From the NCBI GenBank assembly GCA_039566865.1, contig CM076954.1:14656001-14720000 (forward strand): a stretch of 64,000 nt of DNA, written 5' to 3'. The notes under the pieces are model-generated. The model ran no database searches and was not told the origin of the DNA. It worked only from the letters and a program-made list of their open reading frames with translations. Of this stretch, positions 1-11,929 are shown piece by piece (the first letter of the stretch is position 1; every line of letters starts with the position of its first letter). Source of the stretch: Aurelia coerulea. Lineage: Eukaryota; Cnidaria; Scyphozoa; Semaeostomeae; Ulmaridae. A program made the translations under genes and the position numbers.

Positions 1-100
1 CACTCATTGTTCTGCTTTCTATCGTATCTGTCCTTCTCTGCCTCCTATCATATCCCATTCTTTGTCTGTTGTTATTAGCTATCTTCCTTTCTTCCTTTAC

Positions 101-286
<186 letters not shown>

Positions 287-494
287 ATATTAGTTATTAC
301 ATACATATCTCTAGATTTAGATTTGATGAAAAGAACCAGTGGCAAACGAGCTAATCATTTCGAAGTACATTAAATTTCAAAATAAATTTGTGATTTCTGC
401 CAAAGAATTGGTGCCTCTCCATCCCATCAGATCCAGTTAGGATATTTTTAAGGCGTCCAATTGCTTAGAATCTCAATATTTTATTTTTTTTTAG

Positions 495-3400
495 ATTGCT
501 AATTACATTGGAGCTTTGCAGTCGAAAGGAAAATTGAATTCAAATCTGCCAATTTTCTCAGTGAAAGGTAAGACTTACTATTTGAGGACTTTTTTTGTAT
601 CTCATTGAACATTTTACAATACAAGTTACTTACTACGCTACCTACTAATTACTCTACGAAACACTACAAGGACGATAATACCACGTGGAGCAATAGACTA
701 TGACAACCCCGCGGCAGTTAACACAGAAAGAAGTAAAAACTACCGGGTGAATCAGGAAAGATGTACCACCCGTCCGCAAAACTGCACCCAAAGAGCCTCC
801 CAACCGATTCGTAATTTGTGGACTTCTTAGTGCAGATGTTCTTTATAGCAAAGTCGGGACACTGATAACTTTGGTTGGCCATTCACTTTTTCTTGTAAAG
901 CCAAAGCAACTATTGCTCGAAAGGAATCGAAAGTGATAAGGCATGCTAGGTAAAGAGCCATTGTCACCCATGGTCCTTTGCGGGAACGCTGAAATGTCAT
1001 AGCATCTGAAAATCAAATCTTGCCTCAGCAGACACTATGGATCCTCACTGCAGTTGAACTAATAAAAAAGTTTTACTGTAGCTGAACGGTTCTATCAGTT
1101 GAACCATTGCACTGCTAATCTTTACTTGTGTTTAGGCCAAATTTGATCTTCGGGCAATCTGAAATAGTAGCGTGCTCACAAAGGACCCTGGGTTACAATG
1201 GCTCCTTAAAATATAGAATTAACAATATTCCATCTGATTGGATTTTCAGTTTCAAAACATCATCTCATTGGACCGATTAATATTGACATGGCCCATGCAC
1301 TATTTAACAGTGTCAATTTTCTTTAACGATAACTTTTTAGGATGTTTTGGAAGTGAATGCCCGCCATATTGTTATGGATCCAAAAAAATCTTCTTTTTGC
1401 GTGTAGTGCAATTGTACAATGACAAACGAGAAAATAAAGTAAAATATAAGCACTTTGGTGCAAATTCAAATAAGCACGACGGTTCGAGCATAGCCAGTTA
1501 GCAAGCCAACGGCTTATGCTCGAAACGTCGTGCTTATTTCAATTCGCATCAAAGTGCTTATATTTTACTTTATTTACTTGTTTAACATTGTTATGGAGGC
1601 AGCAGCAAAGTGTGTTTGTTGTGAACAAAAATTTCAAGACAAACGATAGGTACATGTGGTAACAAAATGTTTTTACAAAAGTATGAACGATGTTGCAAGT
1701 GACCATACCTAGCGAGGAGGGCAATTTCACGTCAAATGATATCGTCTGCCCACTACTGAAATTTGAAATTGAAGCATGAAAAGATTTGTCATTGTCTTTT
1801 TCGCTCACTAATTCATCAACTGTTTATCTATCCAAGGTGACAAGCTTAAGAAAAAGGTAGAAGAACCAGAGGGTGGACTGGAAGTACTGTGGATTGTGAT
1901 TATTTGCGTCACTGTGCCAGCACTTGCCTCTGCTGTTATCATTGGTACCAAGAAGTGTACGACTAGACTCTGGACACCTGGAGGTTTCGTCCTCTCCAAC
2001 GCGCAAGATCCTACCAACCCTCTGAGCAATGATAGAGAAGGACCGGTTGGCCAGGAATACAGTTTAAAGTAAGTTATCGTTTATATGAATATCTATCCAA
2101 GTTATTTATGAAGAACTCAGCTCATAATACACAGAGACTAAGAAATACTGAAGCAACCAAAATCCTGTCATGTGCCCCCACCCTGGGCCAATCAAGCTTC
2201 TTATGAAAAAATGTGTGAGATAAACTTGTTGAACTTGCATGCTCCTCCCTTCAAAACGACAGCTGGGCAAAAGTAGATTTGAGCCCTATGCTGGCAAAAG
2301 TCAATTTCTTTTCGTGTGCCATCGCTATGGAATGGAGTGTTGTTCAAAAGCATTTGATCATATTTTTTTGCAAAATCTGCCCTTTTATCTCGGTGTATAG
2401 GCCATTTTTTATTGTTTATGACTGTAAACTTTTAACTGTCCTCTTTGAAGAAAAAAGAAAAAGGAAGAAAAATGTTCGTGCAAGCCTTTTTGGTTTTGTA
2501 TATTTTTAATGCTTCTCTAATGTAGTATGAAATTTTTCTTTGCTTCAGGTCTATTAAGCCAGGAGATCGCTCATCTGCGGAATCCATAGCTTCAGCCTCG
2601 TGTTCATGGGAAAGTCCACCAAGTCCTTCAAGCATACACGACCAGAAAATGGTTTGCATGGACTCTTCATTAGATGGGTGTAAACAGATTCCTGATGACC
2701 GAACGTGGACTAGCCTGCACAGAGAAGCTGCTGACTCGCGTCATTTAGGACTTACCCCACCGCAAGGATCATTTGCGTCATCCGGACGTTACCCGGACAT
2801 AAATGTGCGAGGACCGGGCGGTTTGACACCTCTGCATGTTGCAGTCTGCCGGTCAACAGCAGATATAAGAGATTCTTATGACGATGATAAAGATAGCGAG
2901 GATAGCGCAGAGGGAGCAGTGGTAAGTTTCGTATTAATTTGTTCTAAATACAGGGTGTCCCAGAAAAGTACTCCTGTTTAAAACTAACCAAAGATCGATT
3001 ATTAAACCTATGATAAAAGTTTTCTTTTTGACTTGTTTGGTCAATGACCCAAGAATATTTAAAGATGGCAAAATTTTTGTTTTTGATACTAAAAGGTAAA
3101 AAAATTGCACGTTGAAAAACGCTCTTTTGAGCTATACTTTTTAAGAAAAATTCTCAATCTTGTTCAAGAGTCAAATTATCAGATTTTTTTCATCATCCTT
3201 GAAGTCTCCAAAGATAGCGTACGTTTCTTTCTGTCATTTATGACCAAATCAAACGCTTAACATGCACAAAGAAATTGCTCTGGCAATCATCAGTATTCTT
3301 TGCAGTATGATTCAAAACCAGGCAGCTCTAAAAAAGAGCGAAATTTGCTTTTAAACATATTATAAGGTCTGCTATGTCTGGGAAAATAATTTGATCCTTG

Positions 3401-6400
3401 ATCTACTTGACAGAAAAAGGAATTTGAAGATCAGCTGCGTAATCAGATTTTGGTGATTTCTCAAAAGGGAGTACCTTTTTGGGACACCCGGTACTTTTCA
3501 GATATTTTCGGTTGACTCTGGTCACAGCGAATCGTCAGATAAATCCAAAAGAGAATAAACGATAATAGATAATGTTCATTAATTCGAAATTAGCCAAAGG
3601 TAGCAACACAAAGCAAGCCACATAAAGAATATACAACATCTACGTCACTTTGATGTTTTTGAAATGAAATCTAATTTTCATCTTCTTACTCTTTAGGTCG
3701 AAAGTTTACTGGCAAATGGAGCAAATCATACTGCTCGAACAGACATTCAAGGGGAGACGCCCCTTCATATTGCCGCAAGACATGGAAATGTCGAAGGCCT
3801 AAGGAAACTTCTAGAAGGTGGTGCAGACGTCAATGTCCGTGATATCCATGGAAGAACTCCTTTGCATTTGGCTGTGTCTGCAGATGCTGTTGCTGCTTTC
3901 AAGGTAGGTGTCATTCGGAGAAGAACTGATTGACTGACTTGTGCCACTGATTTGGTGATTTCAATCACTGATACAATACAGGTCGCAAGCTGAATTCATA
4001 TTTGACTTGTTGTTCTTGACACATTTTTGATAAAATTAAATGCTGCTACGAGCATAGGTTCCAAATCTTTAAAACGGTTGGAGTAAAATTATATGACCTT
4101 TTTCTTTAAATTGAATGGCTTCAAAGAAACATTTGCTATTTCATTTCGCTATAATTCTACCGTTGGACTTTTTCTGAAATCTTCAATATTTTCAGAATTA
4201 GAGTGTTTTTCTGTTTTATTACCAATTCAAGAAAATAATTGAAAAACAACTTAAAACCATCGTGACGAAGCATGAAATGTTTTTCAAGGAAACCATAGTT
4301 TAAAGATGTCTGAAAGATAGTATCAAGCAAATTCTATCACTCTTCTGGTTTGATACGATTTAGAAATTCGACAAGGCCACATTCTCATATGAGTTGAAAT
4401 ACAAATACGCTGTTGTTTCAAAAAGTTTTCAATGTTCTCGAAAAATCCAACGGTAGAACTATCGATAAGTAGTTTACGTTTCTCTCAAGTCATTCATTTC
4501 AAAGAAATAGGTCATAGAATTCTACGCCCACACTTTTTACATCGATTTATAGGTTTGGTTTGCTTGCTAGCCTATTTCCGTTTATATATATTTGTGAAAC
4601 CCTAAGTTACCTTGCTTGCGAGGTGGTTTGATACATGTTTGACTTTAGCATAGGTTACAAATCTTTTAAAACGTGGGTGTAAAATGCTGTGGCCTATTTC
4701 TTCGAACTGACTGGCTTCAAAAAACTTTAGCAATTTTTCTATAATTCTACCGGTGGACTTTTCTAATATCTTCAGAATTAAAGTGTTACTCTTTTTTTTC
4801 AAGAATTCAAGAAAAATTTGGAAAACAATTTTAATCCATCGTAAAGTCTTTGTCGGAACATGAAATAAATTTCAAGAAAAACGTAGTTTGTGATTGTCTA
4901 CAGTACAGTAGCAAGCAACAGTCTGTCACTCTGCTGGTTTACCATTTAGAAATTCGATGACGTCACCTCCTCAAATGAGCTGAATTATGAATACGCTGTA
5001 ATGTCGATAAAATTCAAGATTTCTGACAAGTCCAATGGTAGAATTATAGATAAGTAGCAAGACTCTCTGTCAGCCGTTCAATTAAGAGAAATATATGATG
5101 TATACCCACCTTTTTACAAAGTAAAGATAAAGATTTGGAACCTATGCTTTGACTTAGCCTTATGAGGACCGATGTTAGACCTACCGAGTAAAAGTTTTAG
5201 AAAATTGGAAGGATGTTTATCTTTGGAATTGTTCATTGTTTCCTTTGGCAATTTGCTAAAATGATTCTTCTCGTTGCAGGTGTTGGTAAAGCATCGTTCA
5301 ACGGTGATTGATGCCCAAACATATGACGGCAGCACGCCATTGATGGATGCATGCAGATTTGAAGTTAACTCCATGGTCGAAGATTTAATCAACACTGGAG
5401 CGAAAGTCAATATTGTTGACAGTCAAGGTATGCGCAAAACCACTCTTGTCCCTCTGTAGTGCCACTTGGGTAAAGAAACTTTATGTGGTCTTTTTACGAG
5501 ACGTGCAAATTGGCCTCGTTCTCTCAGTCAATTTCAACAAAGGTGCAATCAGTTTGTCGCAAATTTCTATGCTCTGCCTTTTCCCTGCTCTGCTTATTCC
5601 CTGCTCTGCCGTTGAGGGTTTGTGATATTATTTGCCAATGAATTTTCCACCAAAATTTTCATTAAACTATGAGAAAACTCTTTTGGGACAAATGGCCATG
5701 CCCACTTATTGCGAAAACATTTTCGTTAACTTTCAGTGAGCCTTTTTGGTGTAAAAATGGAAGTTTGAACAGGCTTTCGAGCATATTTACTGATATTCAG
5801 GTATTCCCATATACTGATTACACGAGTCTCAGTTTTCCGCATTGAATTGGATGATGTTATGGCTTTAAACTGAAACTCATGACAATACAGCTTCAAAACG
5901 CAGACTGTAGATCTCTCGTAAGCGTTTAGTCTGTTTTGAATCTGTTTGGTCGTGAGTCTGTGTATGAGTGAAAATAAAAACATCAGATTAGAAACGTTGA
6001 ACGAATACAGGGAATCACGTCGTCAGTCTGGTATTCCCATACCAGTGGTGAACACTTAGCTAAATATTGGGAGGGATGAAGCTATTGTTTCAATCGAAAA
6101 ATATTGTTCACCACCATTGTAATCAAACAAAGATCTTTTTTCTAGCCAATGGTGGTAAGGGGACGACCGTACTCCCTCATCCTCTAGTGTCCGCCACTGG
6201 CCTATCCGAATATACTTTGTTTTGAGGATTAGTAATATTAATGACATTTTCTTCAATTTTAGGCCGAACAGCATTACATTGGGCTGTTTCCGTAGATAAC
6301 GATATTGCTACGATGATTTTGACGAGAAATGCAACAAAAGTTGATGCTGCAGATAATAAGGTAAACAATTTCACTTTTCTCAAGTCTCCACATTTTTGTC

Positions 6401-8632
6401 AAAATGGCGATTTTGTAGTGTTTGAAAGGAACTATCTTACAGACTTTTCATCTTTTTTCAAAATGAAAGTGTTAGTTTGAAGGGAAATCTTTATACTTCA
6501 CAAGGGAACAAACCAAACGTTCATTTCTCTTGATTTCTCGGATGTAAGTGGATTTTTAACGGTTGCTCTTTGATGGCTTTGGTGAAACCACCACACGAAC
6601 CACCGAAGATAATAAGACAATGGACTTGTGCCTGAAACAATGGTGTTTACATTTGGCGACGGAGCCCCTTTACAGCACAATGTTTATCCATGAAAGAAAA
6701 CCCTCTGAATACCAATGCAATAGACCTTTTAGCTATTCTGAAAAGAATCAGAATCGAACGATATTTGGCTACATCTTGTAGAATTTTCGAATGTGCACAA
6801 TAGTGTTAGAAGCTCTAACGCCACTCGATCGAACGTCGCGTATAAAAATAACGCTCGATCCAGGCTCTTTTGCAGAATAGCTAAAAGGTCTATTGTGGTA
6901 TTTTCTGAAGAAAATGGCTACTTTCAAGGATTACTTTGGAAAATTACCTTCATATAATTCTTTAAACCTCCTCACTTGATGTTATGAATTTAGTTATCAT
7001 TGTTATCAGACGTTCGTCTTCTTATATGATTTAAGAATTGCTGTCTTCCTTATTTGTAATTTTCTGTTGAAAAGATTAATATCTTTTGATTGAAATTTGG
7101 CGAAGAGTATGTAGCAATAGTCGAGAATACTTGCTGCTTGCTTTGCATTAATTTTCATTTGTGTATCGGTTTCTATGTCAAAATGTATACCTGTTGCTAG
7201 CTTTTCTTGTGGTTTCGAGCAAAATCCTGAAATGCATTCAGAAAGAATTCTAATGTAAATGAGAAGTGAGGTTTCGTCCTTGCTTGATTTATCTCCGTAT
7301 GCCTAATTGTGATGATTTCAATTTCAGGGTCAGACAGCTCTATACTTGGCAGCAAGAGAAGGCAGTTTACGGTCTTCCAAGATTCTTCTGCTTAACTTTG
7401 CCAACCGCAACGCAGCAGATAACATGGACCAATCACCTATACAGATTGCACGAGAAAGAGGCCACCATGACATCGTTGAGTTGATCTCTGATTGGACACT
7501 TGGAGCTAATTCACCACCCAAAGTTCCAGGGCCTACTTCCCCAGAATCTCAGAAGAGCCCACACAACCGTCATGGCCATCCTACACCACCAAGAAGCACG
7601 ACATCACCACCCAACTTGATTAGGCCGAAGATGAATAACATTGCTCCCAAGATGTCCCATATACCCCGATCTCATGCTCATGCAGCGCACACACAAGCGA
7701 GCATACAAGGATGTGCACCGACCGATAAATGTCTTGGCGGGGATTCGAGACGGGCTCCAAATAAGAGAAAGAGAAAGTCATGCAAGACAGCTCAACATCA
7801 AGTTAGGGCAAAGGTAAACGGATATGCAATGAGTGGTCAACATGTCAATAGAGCACCTCCTCATATGAATGAATATGTTCACTTACCAACATCGATTAAC
7901 AATGTTCCTACGTTATCGCCTCCTTGCGCTGAGGTGCCTCCTAATCGTCTTATTAAGGCCTCTGTGGCAAGATCAAGTAATTCGAACCGGGGCTCGTTGC
8001 CAGAGCTCTCAGAGAAAGATATCCTCGAGGGTCTCTCGTTATTTGACACGCATGGTTGCTTTGAAAGCCTGCCATCCAATTGGGAAAGTGAAGAAACACC
8101 CCTTACATCGCAAGCACATCATCAAAGTGTGCCGAACTTAAATGGCGAAAACGCTAATTATATCAGTGCGACACTGCCAAATTCGTCGATTGGACTTCGT
8201 GATATAAACATGCAAATTGCAAATCACAGCAACGGTGCCAGACCGAAAATTGCACGCACAACTGGGAATGACTCAATACCGACAAGCCATTACCGACAAA
8301 TTATGGTCTCAGGTGGTGATATGATTCAACCAATGGACACCATGTCTCATTCACAAGATATGCAGATGCATATTTCAAATGACTTTGATTACGGACATAC
8401 CAAATTTAATAGACTATTACACACAGACGGAATGAACCCCCTGTTGCATCAGCAGCTTCCCACCCCACCATCAGATCATTCCGTCGCGTATGAATCATCA
8501 CCAGGAAAGAGCATCTCCCCCCAGGGGGGAGGAGCAGCGGCGAGCTTTTTGACACCTTCACCGGACTCACCAAAGCGCAGCCCTGGAGGCTGGTCCACGT
8601 CACCACAGTCATCGGAGTCTTCGGTATGCTAG
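495..8632 (+). CDS. Notch: Notch receptor, 3' part (7 exons; 5' part lies outside the window)
   Basis: Exons read directly: 495-567, 1837-2068, 2549-2921, 3697-3903, 5280-5427, 6263-6360 and 7328-8632. All have AG/GT borders and compatible phases; the stop is TAG at 8630. The first exon encodes the end of the NOD/NODP heterodimerisation domain (IGALQSKGKL). The second has a membrane helix (LWIVIICVTVPALASAVIIG), where gamma-secretase cuts in the family, then a basic stop-transfer and a RAM-like W-x-P-x-GF motif. The next exons carry about six or seven ankyrin repeats (GETPLHIAARHG, GRTPLHLAVSADA, GRTALHWAV, GQTALYLAAREG, HHDIVELISDW). The long last exon is low-complexity, Ser/Pro/His-rich, and ends with LPTPPSDHS and the degron-like LTPSPDSP followed by WSTSPQSS. 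In the family the released domain works with CSL and Mastermind in the nucleus. EGF and LNR repeats must lie to the left. Introns carry several palindromic MITEs. Confidence 0.95.
954..1205. mobile_element. piggyBac-like MITE, copy 1
   Basis: The terminal inverted repeats read AGAGCCATTGTCACCC... and, at the other end, ...GGGTTACAATGGCTC, with the shared inner block GGTCCTTTGC/GCAAAGGACC variants. The right flank is TTAA (1206-1209) and the left is GTAA (950-953), one substitution from TTAA. A second copy lies at 50682-50905 with perfect TTAA flanks. There is no coding capacity. It lies in the intron after the first visible Notch exon. Confidence 0.75.
1432..1574. repeat. Long hairpin (about 60-bp arms) in a Notch intron
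   Basis: The left arm AAATAAAGTAAAATATAAGC... and the right arm ...GCTTATATTTTACTTTATTT pair almost throughout, about 60 bp each around a loop of about 22 bp. The arms carry GCACGACGGTTCGAGCATA and TATGCTCGAAACGTCGTGC. The CGAAACGTCG wording resembles retroelement tails, but I see no coding sequence and cannot assign a class. Confidence 0.8.
2951..3491. mobile_element. Tc1/mariner-like MITE with CCGGGTGTCCC ends, copy A
   Basis: The left end is CAGGGTGTCCCAGAAAAGTA and the right end TTTTTGGGACACCCGG. TA dinucleotides flank both ends (2949-2950 and 3492-3493), as expected for TA-targeting elements. It is 541 bp with no transposase. It begins 29 bp after a Notch splice donor. Related palindromic copies are at 22312-22904 and 40221-40768. 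Confidence 0.8.
4051..4560. mobile_element. AGCATAGG palindromic element, copy 1 (decayed right end)
   Basis: The left end AGCATAGGTTCCAAATCTTT is followed by about 500 bp whose second half is roughly the inverse complement of the first (for example CTATAATTCTACCGTTGGAC against GTCCAACGGTAGAAT-like text). The right terminus has decayed to TTATAGGTTTGG. It is non-coding. Related copies are at 4647-5146, 33096-33790 and 38331-38808. Confidence 0.7.
4647..5146. mobile_element. AGCATAGG palindromic element, copy 2
   Basis: The ends are AGCATAGGTTACAAATCTTT and AAAGATTTGGAACCTATGC, with palindromic arms over the whole length. The flanks TTTGACTTT (left) and TTTGACTTA (right) look like a 9-bp target duplication with one change, which suggests a MuDR-like mechanism. 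It lies in the same Notch intron as copy 1. Confidence 0.75.
5814..5925. repeat. Interspersed repeat; uninterrupted paralogue of 42585-42720
   Basis: This segment includes CACGAGTCTCAGTTTTCCGC and GGATGATGTTATGGCT. It matches, on the opposite strand, the segment at 42585-42720. Here the site CAGTTTTCC (5830-5838) occurs once and is uninterrupted. At 42664-42715 the same 9 bp are duplicated around a 34-bp insertion, so this copy acts as the pre-insertion site. Confidence 0.8.
6043..6199. mobile_element. hAT-like MITE (CAGTGG ends), copy 1
   Basis: A 157-bp element starting CAGTGGTGAACACTTAGC and ending GTGTCCGCCACTG. It is clearly related along its length to the inverse complement of 33104-33262, sharing AAATATTGGG, GAAGCTATTGTTTC and CAAAGATC blocks. 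No intact target duplication is visible here. It sits just upstream of the Notch exon at 6263. Confidence 0.7.
6718..6895. mobile_element. CAATAGACCTTTTAGC palindromic MITE, copy 1
   Basis: Terminal inverted repeats CAATAGACCTTTTAGCTATT and AATAGCTAAAAGGTCTATTG bound 178 bp in the last Notch intron. The interior contains CACTCGATCGAACGTCGCGT and a block with GTGCACAATAGTG. A longer copy lies at 17910-18299. I see no clear target duplication. Confidence 0.75.
8546..8572 (+). other. FBXW7-type phosphodegron in the Notch C-terminus
   Basis: The last exon encodes FLTPSPDSP followed shortly by GGWSTSPQSS. This matches the C-terminal PEST/degron of vertebrate Notch (LTPSPESP...WSSSSP), which is phosphorylated and recognised by the FBXW7 ubiquitin ligase. 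Conservation here, in an otherwise unconserved low-complexity tail, suggests regulated turnover of the intracellular domain is retained. The function is inferred from the motif. Confidence 0.75.
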
Positions 8633-10260
8633 GCAGTATATGGTTGCCCAGAATGCGACTTGACTCTTAGTTAAAGAGGGATGCATATCATTGACTCACA
8701 GTTTTCAGTTGATAGTACTGAAATTTGAGATGGATACATACTGCTATGCAGAGGGAAATAAAGAAGGTTGCATGCAACTAGGCCTACAGCCTTAATGTTT
8801 ACAAACTCAGGAGGAAAAGGAATCATTTTAAAAAGCGAAAATTGCAATGTGGTAGTGTAAACATTGAATGAATCTTCGAAGCAAAAGAATCATCTTCGAG
8901 CTTAAGTTGGTTTTTCTGTTATCGCATCGATCAGTTCAGGCAGTGACTTCTTATTGAACGGTTCAAACAATAGCTTCGGCCAGCGTTCATTCATTGTGGA
9001 ATGTATATAGTTGTTATGTTGGATTATCGTCCGAAACTAATTCAAGAATACAGCAGAATGGTGGAGACCCTTTCTAAAGGGCCCTTGTGAAATTTGTGTA
9101 TGTCGTTGCTTAGGTAATGTCAGGGTTGTGTCTTTAAAAAAGGGGTATACGTATGTTGTGACGTGCTGGCCCATTTTGTCGAGTCTGTAGACTGAGCGAG
9201 GCAATGAAATATTTAGAGGCACGGTATAGATAGATTATCGAACTGAAAGATTACAGATAGGAAGGGCTCTGTTATCTTTGTTACAAAAGCAGGTTAAGAC
9301 CAGGCACGGTATAGATAGATTATCGAACTGAAAGATTACAGATTGGGAGGGCGCTGTTATCTTTGTTACAAAAGCAGGTTAAGACCACATTTACCTTGTA
9401 CCGGTACAGTCTTGATCTGTTACAAAGTTGTTACGGTTCAAGAGCGTTTGCACTGCTCCAGAACAAAAATATTATTTAAATAGAAGGAACAAAGTTGTTA
9501 CGCATAGGCGAGAAGAGTGTAAAGGGGAGGCTGATCTGTTACACTTTGGTTATCGATCGAAAGTTTTACTGGTACGATATAAACGGGGTCTAAGGTGGAA
9601 TACGATGATGCTTTGGCATAGCTTTTTGTTTCTCTGACGATCGAATGCACAGGGCTGGATTGTCTGAGCCTGCAGGTAATTGCTATTGCTTCCCGTGACC
9701 CCACTACCATGCGAATTGTCGATAAATTAGAAAGTAATTGTCATAATTGCCTGAAGAACTAACTACAGATAGGCCTTTGTTTTACCATCATTAAGTGAAT
9801 GGTATTGTTAGTTAGGTCGGAGAATTGTTAGTTTTGGCGCAAAATTACTCAAACATTAAGACACAGACAGGTCACATAGCAAATCATAGAAGGCATCAAA
9901 CTACTTGGCCTTCTTGAGCGGCCCCCATCCTCCTGAAATGAGTCGAAATTTTATTTCAGTCATTGATAACGGCACAGAGTCAAAGAAACTAAAGTAGCCT
10001 CTATCGACCCCTGACGGCCTAAATGTGGTTTATTGACGTATGTACGGTAAGGTATCGTAAGAATTTCAATCATTTGTGCATATAATTGTAAAAAGATATA
10101 AAAGCAAACGCTTTATGTTAGTTTAGTTTGTTCTGTTAGAGATGAAACCATATTGGTACTAATTTCCGCTGAAGACAATGGTAAATAACAGATAGTTTGC
10201 TTCTAGATACAATTTTTTATTTTCAAATTTGTTTGTCGGAATAAACTTTTATTTTTTCTG
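8633..10260 (+). other. Probable Notch 3' UTR and downstream flank
   Basis: No gene is visible. An AATAAA occurs at about 8756 and another at about 10241. Either could be the cleavage signal, so the 3' end of the transcript is uncertain. The only structure I see is the 85-bp tandem duplication listed separately. Confidence 0.45.
9218..9387. repeat. 85-bp direct tandem duplication
   Basis: Two adjacent copies (9218-9302 and 9303-9387) begin GGCACGGTATAGATAGATTA and end AAAGCAGGTTAAGACCA. They differ at only a few positions, so the duplication is fairly recent. It lies in the probable Notch 3' UTR. Confidence 0.9.
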
Positions 10261-11920
10261 TCAGTTCAGTGTCATGAAATCTGGCTTTAATCAGCAAAAA
10301 ATGCCCCTGGAAATCAGTACCATTATGGTTTTAGACGGGATCTATCTATCTATTAAATTTCCGTTCTCAAAACGTATCTCATAATTTCGAATTTTTCGTA
10401 GTGTAAGCTTCATCGAAGCAATTTTGTAGGTGCAATTTTGTTGTAAATGATTCTCAGTTTTAGGTTATAGCACAACGTCCATTTATCCGTTTTAATCAGT
10501 AATTATATATACTCCTTTTTACTTATGAATTTTATCCTTACTTTCTTACTCTAAATTTAATACTCATAATTAGTAGTGCTTGCCTGTATTTTGACAACGA
10601 GATTTAAAGCTCTCTGGCCAAACGTTTAGTCTATAGTTATATTGTTACTATAGTTATCAGAGGCAGATCTAAGGTATAGATTGGCAATTTGCCCTTACAC
10701 TCAGCCAGGGCTTGAAATGTTTCGAAATCATGGTCAAGGTGTTGCCAAAGCCAAGTTCATGTTTATGAATTCTGCGTTAAAGCGCAATTATTCTTTCAAA
10801 ACTTGCTAATTATTCTGATTCTCGGACTTTCGCTCCTACCATTTATTTTGAGACTGACTTTAATTCCGCAAGCTGCAGTAAATCATTGCCAGGAAAACCT
10901 TTGCTCTTTAAGTACCCGCAAAAGGTATTACAAGGTATTCACACCCTCCAGATACCAAAATTCACTCGTTTTCCTTCTCTGAAGAGCGACATTTTCTACG
11001 GAAACAATAAGTTTGAACATGTTAGACCCAAAATTTGCAAGATGAAGAAAACATCGTCTCATTTACGATTTGCCCTTTAAGATTACGATCTCTGGGAACT
11101 GACTTCGCTTCGTCCCAGTAATCCGATGATACAGTGTTTATTTGTTTTATTTTGCGATAAGAATACATGCTTCAATCTTTATTAAATGACTTGCAATTGA
11201 CTTGGGTTTTTGAGTAGGTTTCGTACGGCAGTCTTGAATTATCAGATATAAGTTGTTTGTACGTGCGGCCATATTGAGCAGTGCATACACAAAATAACTT
11301 CAACAACAGTATATAGCCTGAATTCAGGCTTGAATTAGCCTGAATTTACCACATTTTTAGATTTAATTATGCATCATCTGCATAGGGCTTTAGAGGCTTT
11401 TTAGCCCCAGCTACAGTTTCTGGTCATTAGTCACTGCAGCCCAGGCTTAATTTTGTGTAGATTCTTTTATAATTTGTTCCGTAATTTTGATCTACTTCTG
11501 AGCCAACTTCTGTACCTTTATGACGTGTTTCATAGTAACAGTTGAATTTAGAATTAATTTTACGTAAATTTCGTATCGTATTTTTGTAAGAAAACGTGAA
11601 GAAGCACGAAGCATTTGACCTCGTATGAAGAATTTCATTTTTTCCTTGCCTTCAAAACTCTTCAAAATGCCATCAAAATATTCAGTGTGGCCTTGGATGT
11701 TTTCCGGTATTGCATCGTGAATTTGCCTTGAAAGGAAAGGTTTCGCTTTTGCGTTCCGACATTTTTTCTTGGGCTGTCCTTTTCAGTAAAAGCATACATT
11801 TTTCAAGGTCTTGTCCACAAGAAAATAACGCAAACGTAAAGGTTTGTCTTCGCGTGATAAGAATGCACTTTAAAAAACGGCCAATTTTTGACAAAATCCA
11901 CATTCCAAGCCTTCCATTTT
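10261..11920. other. AT-rich intergenic DNA, no feature recognised
   Basis: Short open frames here show no recognisable domains, codon structure or splice context. I see no RNA gene or mobile-element ends. Confidence 0.5.
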
Positions 11921-11929
11921 GATACAATA

